Translations under genes and position numbers: made by a program
Source: Pelobacter sp.
GTDB taxonomy: Bacteria > Desulfobacterota > Desulfuromonadia > Geobacterales > Pseudopelobacteraceae
NCBI GenBank assembly: GCA_030824515.1
Contig: JAVBXN010000014.1
Coordinates: 108,324-172,323, forward strand
DNA length: 64,000 bases
Direction of reading: 5' to 3'
Shown here: piece by piece, positions 1 to 7,700 of the stretch
Layout of the letters: every line of letters starts with the position of its first letter
Position numbering within the stretch: the first letter of the stretch is position 1
The notes under the pieces: generated by a model
Told to the model about the DNA's origin: nothing
The model's input: only the letters and a program-made list of their open reading frames with translations
Database searches by the model: none

Positions 1-270
1 CGTCGGCTGGCAGAGCACGACCATGAACATTTTCGGCAACGATTTGATCAGAATCCGTCCCAGCTCGAAGCGGACGTCAAAAAGCTTGACCCCGCCGGTC
101 GCTTCCTGCAGACCGACAGCGCCGTCATGCAACATTTCGGCGACTCCGCTGATCATGCCCTGATCAAAGAATGGCGGAAACGAATGCTCCAGCACATTGC
201 CTCGCTCATCCGAAAGCATACCCCCCATAACACCCGGCACCGATATCAGTCCCTGCAAGATGTTCCGCAT
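1..270 (-). CDS. Roadblock/LC7-like protein, 3' part cut by window edge
   Basis: The frame starts with ATG at 270 and stays open for 90 codons to the window edge, so only the N-terminal part is visible. It begins MRNILQGLISVPGVMGGMLS, followed by DERGNVLEHSFP, which fits the first strand and helix of a roadblock/LC7 (MglB-like) fold. These small proteins bind Ras-like GTPases of the MglA type. The start lies 1 nt beyond the stop of the upstream DUF4388 gene, so the two are very probably translationally coupled in one operon. The assignment is by pattern only; the C-terminal half is missing and partner genes are outside the window. Confidence 0.6.
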   Translation of the reverse strand, partial: MRNILQGLISVPGVMGGMLSDERGNVLEHSFPPFFDQGMISGVAEMLHDGAVGLQEATGGVKLFDVRFELGRILIKSLPKMFMVVLCQPT

Positions 271-271
271 G

Positions 272-997
272 TCAGCCCCCCGCTTTTTTTGCCAGTACCC
301 GGCGAATGTCGGAATCAAGCGCGTTCACATTGCCGCTGCCATTGGCGGAAACGCAGAGGTAATGCCGCCTGGAATCAAACAGGAACAGGTGATGATCACC
401 GCCATGCACGGTCACCGACTTCAATTCGCCAAAACCGGACTGTGAGCCGAGCTGCTCCGCAAAGTGCGCCAGAAACAGGCCGTTGGCTCCCAGGAATTCC
501 GCCTGGTAAGAGTTATCACCTGCAATCGCGCCCTCCTTGGTCATGATCAGCGCCTGCTCGACATCCGGCAGAACCTTGAGACGGCTTTCGACATCACTCA
601 TACCCGCACCCTTTTCGACTTTCCCGCTCCCGGACGGCAGGGCCGGAACCGGAGCGACATTGGATTCGTCCAGACGCCGCAACGCCTCCAGCACCAGAAA
701 CCCCAACGACTGCTCAATGGTTCTGCTGGTAGTGGAGACCTTGGGCTCACTCCGGAAAGTTCCGACACCCCACCCCATGATCGAGTAGAAAGCCTCTTCG
801 CCTATCAGCCCCTCCTGTTCGGCATGGACCACGTCCCCTTCACGGAAGAAGATAACCCCGTTCTTGCTGTGATGCTCAACCACCAGGCAGCCGGAATAGC
901 GGTTGACACCCTTGATCTGGACAATATCGGCCAGCGACATGTCGCTGACGGACCCCACAAAACCGCTCTGTTCCGTCTTATGTGCGTGCTGTGACAT
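272..997 (-). CDS. DUF4388 (PATAN) plus roadblock/LC7 domain protein
   Basis: A 241-residue protein. Residues 10-110 (GFVGSVSDMSLADIVQIKG, CLVVEHHSKNGVIFFREGDV) match the DUF4388/PATAN pattern of Geobacter and myxobacterial signalling proteins, in which a small beta-rich domain mediates protein contacts. Residues 135-235 resemble a roadblock/LC7 domain, again MglB-like. No signal peptide or membrane segment, so it is cytoplasmic. The start is supported by GGAG 5 nt upstream of the ATG. It is the first gene of a pair with the roadblock protein at 1-270, suggesting a small GTPase-linked polarity or motility signalling module. The GTPase itself is not in view, and the biological role is inference. 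Confidence 0.75.
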   Translation of the reverse strand: MSQHAHKTEQSGFVGSVSDMSLADIVQIKGVNRYSGCLVVEHHSKNGVIFFREGDVVHAEQEGLIGEEAFYSIMGWGVGTFRSEPKVSTTSRTIEQSLGFLVLEALRRLDESNVAPVPALPSGSGKVEKGAGMSDVESRLKVLPDVEQALIMTKEGAIAGDNSYQAEFLGANGLFLAHFAEQLGSQSGFGELKSVTVHGGDHHLFLFDSRRHYLCVSANGSGNVNALDSDIRRVLAKKAGG

Positions 998-1301
998 GGA
1001 AACTCCGTTTCACCGCTTATCACTGATTTCAGAAACATCCAACACTGGCAAACAGAAGAGATTGGCACACTAAATCATAATTGGCGTGAATGCAAACATA
1101 TTTTTATAACAAACCAACGCACAATGACATGATATCATTGTACAAAACATCTGCAACAATGACACACCAAAGATACTCCATTCAGTATTCGTATAACTAT
1201 AAACCATTATTCTATCAAACAGAAAACCGCCTCCGGACAACGGAGACGGCGGATAAATAAAGCTGCTGTAACCGGATAAATCCGGTTACAGCACAGGCAT
1301 T
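998..1301. other. AT-rich intergenic region
   Basis: About 300 bp with no credible gene. It holds the terminator of the CoA-binding gene (1264-1293) and then AT-rich sequence that must contain the leftward promoter of the DUF4388-roadblock pair. I could not pick a convincing -35/-10 pair. Confidence 0.6.
1264..1293 (-). terminator. Terminator-like hairpin after CoA-binding gene
   Basis: A perfect inverted repeat: TGCTGTAACCGGA (1264-1276), loop TAAA, then TCCGGTTACAGCA (1281-1293). It lies 9 nt past the stop codon of the leftward CoA-binding gene. The downstream run on the minus strand is GCTTTATTTA, so the T-tract is weak. Confidence 0.6.
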
Positions 1302-1706
1302 TCAATGATCACTATAACCCAGCACCACCAGCAGACAGCTGCCGTCAGCGATGACATTGACGCCGGCTTCGCGGCAGAGCGCCACCGCATCGGGATGCTC
1401 GGCGCCGGGCTGCATCCAGATATTCTGTATACCCTTGGCAATTGCCAGCGGAACCAGCTGCGCGGTCACGGCCGGCGGTGTGATCATCGAAATGCTCTTT
1501 ACCTCCGCCGGCAGGTCTCCGATGGTTGCGACGCTGGCCACCCCCTCGATCTCGGTTTCATTGGGGTTGACCGGGACAGCCGTCCGGCCGTGCTGCAGAT
1601 AGCAGCGCAGCACCTTGTTCCCGAACTTGTGGCGGTTGGTGGAAGCGCCCACAACGCCGAAGGCGGGTGACTCCAGGAATTTCTCAAGCTGCTGTTTAAT
1701 TGTCAT
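1302..1706 (-). CDS. CoA-binding domain protein (YccU-like)
   Basis: A 134-residue single-domain Rossmann protein. FGVVGASTNRHKFGNKVL near the N-terminus is the nucleotide-binding turn of the CoA-binding (PF13380) family, and PVNPNETEIEG, ITPPAVTAQLV and WMQPGAEHPDA follow in the expected order. These small cytosolic proteins bind CoA or a related nucleotide; the reaction or regulatory role is not established. AGGAG lies 6 nt before the ATG. The gene is monocistronic, with its own hairpin terminator. Length is normal for the family. Confidence 0.85.
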   Translation of the reverse strand: MTIKQQLEKFLESPAFGVVGASTNRHKFGNKVLRCYLQHGRTAVPVNPNETEIEGVASVATIGDLPAEVKSISMITPPAVTAQLVPLAIAKGIQNIWMQPGAEHPDAVALCREAGVNVIADGSCLLVVLGYSDH

Positions 1707-1744
1707 GATGGTCTCCTGTCATTGGTTTTAAATTTCTAAATGAT

Positions 1745-3169
1745 CTACAGCCTGAACGGTATCCACAGCAGGCTCAGTGAAGCCCCTTCCTTATCCGAGC
1801 CGTAACCGAACAGTCCTTTTAACAGCCTGAAGTCGCTGCCGGATGTAGTCGAGCGGTACGAAACCAGCGGAGAAAGTTCCCAGGCCAGTTCCTGGCCGCG
1901 ACGCTCCTGCCAGTACAGGTTCCATAAAAGCGAAACCGCATTATTGCCCTGTTCGTCCCACTGCGCGATAAACAGCCGCCAGAGCGGCGCCCAGTTGCGT
2001 TCCACCCCGTCATTCCAGATCAGCGATTCGGCCAGGGCCGGCATCGACAGCGAGCGCAGGCCGCTCTCGTCCCGTTTCCAGGCGTACAGCGGCCAGAAAG
2101 CCGAGCGGGCGCGATCCTTGCCGGTCTCAGGCCAGGCTTCTTCCGAGTGGTTGAATAGAAAATAGAGCAGGCTGGTCTTGTCCTGGGTAAAAACGGCCGA
2201 CTTGATGGTTTCATGCCGGTAGATCGGCCACATGACCCAGTTGCTGGTGGAATCCTTGATCCTGGATTCGGCATAGAAGGGGATGAAACGTTCGATGCTG
2301 TAATCCTTGCCCTGGGCGGTCACCCACAGCGGCCAGAGTATGTCGCGCTCGATCACCTGCCCCTGCCCGTCCCGCACGACACCGCAGAACGGCCAGGGAG
2401 CATGGGTCGAACTGCGTTGCGGAGAAACGGATGAAGCGTAGAAGGGGATCAGGTTCAGGTTTTCGGTGGGGTTGTCGCTGTTCAGCCCCAGGCTTTCGCG
2501 GATGTAGAACGGCCAGAGCACAAAGCGCTTGGAATAAACCCCCTCCTTGGCGGCCTGCCCGTAGAGCGGCCAGAACTGGAAGCCGCTCTCGTTCTCGCCC
2601 GAAACCGTGTTGAATATTGGATAGAGCCAGTTGGTGGAGGTGGTGCCGTTTTTGACCGTGCGGCCGTAGAGCGGAAAGAGGGTGTAGTGGTATTCGTCGC
2701 GCCAGAAGCGCTGGTAGATGTCGCCGTGGATCGGGAAGAAGGAGCTGTATGGGCCGTACTTTTCCGACTCTCCGCTGATGTAGAACGGGAACAGCATCGC
2801 GGAGCGCTTTTCCTCGGCGGTCCCGGAGCGGCTGACATGCTTCTGGTAGATTTTCAGCACCTGGGTGTCGGAATCACCGCCGGTTGACGAGGTCGAGGCC
2901 AGTGGATAGAGGATGTCGCTGTCGTCCGATTCCTTGTCGTACTGGTTGAAAAACAGCGGCCGGAGGGCTGTTCTGGTCGTGTCGCCGGAGCGTTCGCGCT
3001 TGAAGAGCGGCCCCAGGACCGACAGGTTGCTGTAGCCGGTGGCCGGGCTGCTGCGGTAATCGAACAGCGGCCAGAGCGTCGTAACCGTGCCTTCCCCGGT
3101 CGCGGCGGCATGGGCCGCGGAAGTGATCACCAGCATCAGCATGGCACAGCATACGACAGATATCCTCAT
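1745..3169 (-). CDS. Secreted W-P-L-Y repeat protein, unknown function
   Basis: I do not recognise a named family. The start at 3169 is chosen over an upstream in-frame ATG (3205) because AAGGAG sits 6 nt before it and a signal peptide follows at once (MRISVVCCAMLMLVITSAAHA). The mature protein of about 450 residues is built of 15-20 short repeats of roughly 20-30 residues, each centred on an aromatic-proline motif such as LWPLF, LFPFY, FFPIHG, LFPLYG, FWPLYG, LWPFYI, MWPIYR and FWPLYA. The alternation of aromatic and polar residues suggests beta-strands, perhaps an outer-membrane barrel or a solenoid; this is inference. It ends LLWIPFRL, with an aromatic near the C-terminus. Confidence 0.75.
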   Translation of the reverse strand: MRISVVCCAMLMLVITSAAHAAATGEGTVTTLWPLFDYRSSPATGYSNLSVLGPLFKRERSGDTTRTALRPLFFNQYDKESDDSDILYPLASTSSTGGDSDTQVLKIYQKHVSRSGTAEEKRSAMLFPFYISGESEKYGPYSSFFPIHGDIYQRFWRDEYHYTLFPLYGRTVKNGTTSTNWLYPIFNTVSGENESGFQFWPLYGQAAKEGVYSKRFVLWPFYIRESLGLNSDNPTENLNLIPFYASSVSPQRSSTHAPWPFCGVVRDGQGQVIERDILWPLWVTAQGKDYSIERFIPFYAESRIKDSTSNWVMWPIYRHETIKSAVFTQDKTSLLYFLFNHSEEAWPETGKDRARSAFWPLYAWKRDESGLRSLSMPALAESLIWNDGVERNWAPLWRLFIAQWDEQGNNAVSLLWNLYWQERRGQELAWELSPLVSYRSTTSGSDFRLLKGLFGYGSDKEGASLSLLWIPFRL

Positions 3170-3489
3170 CAGTTCTCCTTGTGCAACTCGAATCGGCAGC
3201 GGCATTATTCCCTATCGACCACGGCGAGTCAATCGCGAAAGGGGCGGAGTTGCGGCTAACACGTTCATATCGATTCCGTTTTACCTGATTTGCAGTTATA
3301 AGATGGATGCAATCGGAAATTGTTCCCTAACAACGACTAGAAAAGACAGTAATAACATCCAAATCTTTTTTCACGCAACGACGCGACGACGCAACGAAAG
3401 GCTCATAACCGTTTTGGCATTTGTGATTTGAGGCGTTGCGTGGTTGCGCAAGTTTTTCCGTAAATAATACCTGAAAAAACGGATATTCA
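3170..3489. other. Intergenic region with palindromic element
   Basis: A divergent gap between the W-P-L-Y repeat gene and the MFS gene. It holds the CGCAACG palindromic element at 3371-3453 and otherwise AT-rich sequence where both promoters must lie. No gene seen. Confidence 0.6.
3371..3453. repeat. CGCAACG-rich imperfect palindrome
   Basis: The left arm CGCAACGACGCGACG (3374-3388) pairs with CGTTGCGTGGTTGCG (3434-3448): 13 of 15 positions are complementary around a 45-nt loop. A further CGCAACG lies at 3390-3396. Composition and layout resemble the two CGCAAAG elements at 51.4 and 60.2 kb, with AACG in place of AAAG. It ends about 40 bp before the MFS start. Confidence 0.6.
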
Positions 3490-4740
3490 ATGGCTGACAG
3501 ACATTCCTACAATCGCCGACGCTGGACGATCTTTGCCGTGCTGGCGCTGATGTACATACTGGTCTATTTCTACCGGGTCTCACTGGCGGTGGTGGCGGGC
3601 GACATCTCCCGTGAACTGCACCTGACCCCGCGGCAGCTGGGCTCGCTCTCCGGAATCCTTTTCTACGTCTATGCCGTGGCCCAGCTGCCGCTGGGGCCGA
3701 TGATCGACCGCCTGGGAAGCCGGCTGGTTATCAGCGGCTGCGGGGTTCTGACCACGGCCGGTGGTCTGCTCTTTTCCCAGGCCGACACGCTGGCAACGGC
3801 CATGGCGGCCCGCGTGCTGATCGGCATCGGCACCGCCTCGGTGCTGATGGCGACTTTCACCGTTTTCAGCCACTGGTACAGCAAGCAGGAGTTCGGGCGG
3901 GTTTCGGGCTTCATGGTGGCGGTCGGCAACCTGGGCAACCTGGCGGCCACCGCGCCGCTGGCCCTGGCGGTGGGCGCCTTCGGCTGGAGAACGTCCTTTC
4001 TGGCGATCGGAGCACTCCAGGCGCTGGTAACGGTGTTGGTTTTCAGCAGGGTCCAGGACCGTCCCGCGGAACATGCGGAGTCGGCGCGGGAAAAGGAAGT
4101 GAAGACCGGCATGATGGCCGCCTGGGGCGAGATCTTCGGCAGCCGCGACTTCTGGCTGTTGGGGGTCATCTCATTTTTCTGGTACGGCAATTACCTGGCA
4201 CTGCAGGGGCTATGGGGGGGACCGTACCTGATGGAGGTGCTGAAGCTCTCGCGCGAGTCCACCGGCAACATGCTGATGTGCACCTCGCTGGGCTTCATCG
4301 CCGGCAGCATGGTGACCGACACCATCGCCAGACGTTTCTTCCGTTCCTACAAGAAGACCCTGCTGGCCGGACAGACGATCTTGCTGGTTCTGATGACAGC
4401 TTTCCTGGGGTGGGCGGAATTGATTCCGCGACCACTTCTGGCGGCGGTCTTCTTTGCCATCGGCCTGGCGGTCTCCAGCGGCGTGATGATCTACCCGATC
4501 ATCCGCTCCATGTTCCCGGTGCGGATCGTCGGCACCGCCCTGACCTCACTGAACTTCTACGTCCTGATGGGAGCGGCCGCCACCCAGCAGGCCATGGGCG
4601 TCATCGTGGGATCCTACGGCGAAGCGGCCGGCAGCATGTCGGCCGGCCCGTTTCACAACGCCTTCCTGCTGCCGGTGGCGGGGCTGGCCGTTTCGATCGT
4701 ACTGTTTGCCTTTGCCAGGGACTTCGGACAGCAGGGGTAA
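3490..4740 (+). CDS. MFS transporter
   Basis: A 416-residue integral membrane protein with about 12 predicted hydrophobic helices, in two halves of six joined by a charged cytoplasmic loop (residues about 190-215, RVQDRPAEHAESAREKEVK). The motif GPMIDRLGSRLV between helices 2 and 3 is the conserved MFS loop motif (G-x3-D-R-x-G-R/S-R). The arginine in FYRVSLAVVAGDIS in helix 1 resembles the organic-anion or sugar-phosphate porter branch. The substrate cannot be told. No strong Shine-Dalgarno sequence is seen before the ATG. The gene converges with the giant MACPF gene, with only 12 bp between the stops and no visible terminator. Confidence 0.85.
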   Translation: MADRHSYNRRRWTIFAVLALMYILVYFYRVSLAVVAGDISRELHLTPRQLGSLSGILFYVYAVAQLPLGPMIDRLGSRLVISGCGVLTTAGGLLFSQADTLATAMAARVLIGIGTASVLMATFTVFSHWYSKQEFGRVSGFMVAVGNLGNLAATAPLALAVGAFGWRTSFLAIGALQALVTVLVFSRVQDRPAEHAESAREKEVKTGMMAAWGEIFGSRDFWLLGVISFFWYGNYLALQGLWGGPYLMEVLKLSRESTGNMLMCTSLGFIAGSMVTDTIARRFFRSYKKTLLAGQTILLVLMTAFLGWAELIPRPLLAAVFFAIGLAVSSGVMIYPIIRSMFPVRIVGTALTSLNFYVLMGAAATQQAMGVIVGSYGEAAGSMSAGPFHNAFLLPVAGLAVSIVLFAFARDFGQQG

Positions 4741-4752
4741 ATGGTTATTCCC

Positions 4753-7700
4753 TCAGAGGTTCTCAAAGGTTCCCACGATCAGCGCATCACCGGGCACATA
4801 GGCCCCGGAGAACTTGATGAAGTTGTTGCTCGGGAACAGCAGGTTCTTCAGCGCGAACAGCGAAATCGGATCAAAGCTCACGTCCAGCTGCCGGACGATC
4901 TGAGACGGCACCTGCTCTTTGATCTGCTGGTTGACCTGGGACTGGAGATTGTCGCTGCCCGAAGGCCCTCCACCGGAGAGATTCCCCGTCACCGTCACCG
5001 CCTGGCTTTGCATCTTGATTGAAACCGACTGGTCACGTCCCGTCCCCACGACCGAGATCGGCGACGAGGCTGAAACGTTTGACGTTACATCGTTTTTGAA
5101 AGAGCCATGGGTCGTCGTTGTGCAGTCCTTACCCCAGAGAGCGCTCAGGCAGGGATACATGGATGTGGTGGTAACCGTATTGATTGTCATCGTCTGGTTC
5201 CTGACGCCGGTCAGCATCATCGGACCCTCCGCAGTTGCCGAAAGGATCATCCCGTCCAGCGCCCAGGTCACGGTGTTGTTGGGGAACGAATAGACCGTGG
5301 TGGTGGACGAACCGCCACCCCCAGAGGAATAACTAGATCTCTGGGTCAGCTTGCTGAGATCGATACCGGTTGCGGAGACGTTTGCCACGGTAAACTCGCC
5401 GTGCCAGGCCTTGTTCGGATCGCCGGGATCCTTGCCCACAATCCGCCAACTATTCTTATTCAGGCTCTGGGGCAGCACCGAGCCGAAGAAGATCGCGCTA
5501 CGGATAATCAGCGAACACTCCTCAGCCTGCGGGATCGGTTCGGGGATATTGTTAAGGAAGGTCTGGCTGTAATTCAACAGCACATGACCACCGGTCTGGA
5601 TGAACATCTGCAGCAGCTCATTCCCGGCCGGGGTCTTCAGCACCTTGAAATAGAACTCGTTCGGCCGGAGCGCCTCGATCGTCGGCACACTGGTCAGATC
5701 GAGCTGGTTGATCAGGAAAATCACCGGGTTGTTGACAAAGTAGGCTTTGATCACCTTGTTCAGCTCAATTTTCTCCTCGTCGCTGATCTCAATTTCATTA
5801 ATACTGAATGCTCCGACCTGCATGTCCAGAACAACTTTCAGCAGGTTGTGATCTGTTCCATTAATGCTGGAACTGCCGCGCATCTTGCTCAGTTTTACAT
5901 TGGCGGTCAGAGTCTTGCCCTGGATGCTGACAGGCAGGTCACACTTTTCCGGATCTTCTCCCAGCTGGATACAGTTGGTCATCGATCCGGTAATGATGGG
6001 CATCTCCAGGCTGACCGTCTCGTTGTTATTTACGGTGAATACCAGCAACGGGTAACCGTATTCCAGGTCAAACTTCTTGATCGCCCAGACCCCCTCCACC
6101 ACCTTGGTGCGGGTGGTGACGTGGATGGTATTTTTGTAGGTCGTGTTGTTTTTAAGCTCGTCGTATTGGGCGCAGAGGGCCTTGTTGATGCGCTCGCGGG
6201 ACATGTTGAACACGACGTCCCAACCGTTGGTGGTGGAACCCTGGCTGAACATCTGGCTGACCAGCGTATTGACCGACGGCAGAACCAGCTGCGTGGATTC
6301 GGCGGCCATCAGGGCGAAGGTGGTCATGGCGACCGTGCGCAAACGCTCGGCGTGCGGCGCATATGCCAACGCCTTCCGATTCCGGCCGAAGTCGATCGGC
6401 GCATCTATAATCCGCGCCTCCAGCACGAATGACAGGCGGATCTTCACGGTCATGGATTCGAACTTCACTCCCCGGTTGGTCACGGTGCGGGGGATGTCAA
6501 CCTGCCACTCGCCAAAAGGGGTGACCTGGCTGACGCCGTCGGACCAGGATTCACCATTGTCCGAAAACAGCGGGGCGCCGGAGGCGACGTCGTACTCATA
6601 GGTACGCTCGCGCCAGGGAGTATGAAACGACAATTTCTGGCGGGTCGTGTCGCGATCCGAGAACGGCGCATCCTGGAAAGTGAGCCGGACCAGGAGCTTG
6701 CCGCTGTCGGTGCCTTTTACCCCCTCGATGGCGGCGGTGACTCCAACCACCCGCAGGTTGACATATTGCATGAATTCCCTGGCATCCGGGCAGATCACGA
6801 TCCTGTGCGCCGCGCCGTTGATGATCTCATCCGTCAGCACACCCTCCACCACATATTCGATCGGCGTGGTCGTCGAGGCCTGATAACTGGCGAGCAGTGA
6901 CCTGGCACGGATGGTGGCTTCCTGCTGCATCACGCGCGCGTTACGGAATTTCATCAGGCTGAAAGTCTGGATCATCGTCGGCGGCTGCAGGTTGGCATAC
7001 TGCAACGCCTGGTCCTGGAGCAGGAAGGCCTTGGCCAGAGTGCCCAGCATCTGCTGGCGCAGATAATCCAGTTGACCGGTAAGGCCGACCAGATCGACCT
7101 CGGAGCGATCCAGCTCTTTGACTTCCCTGGGATTGAGCGTGCCCTGGAGATCATTCAGACGCGTGACCTGACGTTCGTTCAACTCCTTCTGGCGCTGGGT
7201 GGTGTAGATGTCGCGCTGGATCTGGTGCAGCTGGGATTTGGCGCTGCTCAACGCCTTGCCCCGCATTACCAGGGTCTTGAATGCGGCGCCCAGTTCCGCC
7301 TTGGCGACGTTGACGTTGGGATCACTCGGACCGCTGGCCATGACCACGTCAAACTTTATCGACATCTCATCCCAGGAGAGCTGCGCGGTGTCGCCGAACT
7401 GATCGCTTCCCAGACCGTCCAGAGTCAGTTGGGCGTTACGGATGTTTTCGATACTGCTCTTGGCGCCGGTGAACAGTTTAGAGGCTGCATTCAGGACATT
7501 CAGAGTTTTCTGGATCCGCTGGACCATCAGCCCCAGATCCTTGACCGAGGAGATCGAACTGGCCGGCAGGGCAATGGACGTGCCGAGGCTGAACAGGTTG
7601 GTGGCAACATCAAGACCGAACTTGATCGCCTCCATCGCCTCCCACTGCTGGACCTTGGACTTGTAATTCTGCGTCGCCGCGTCAACCTCCGCCTGCTGTT

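Noticed and set aside
5107..6432. 441-codon frame opposite the MACPF giant
   Set aside because: Shadow of the real gene: low-complexity His/Gln/Asp translation, no homology pattern and no ribosome site.
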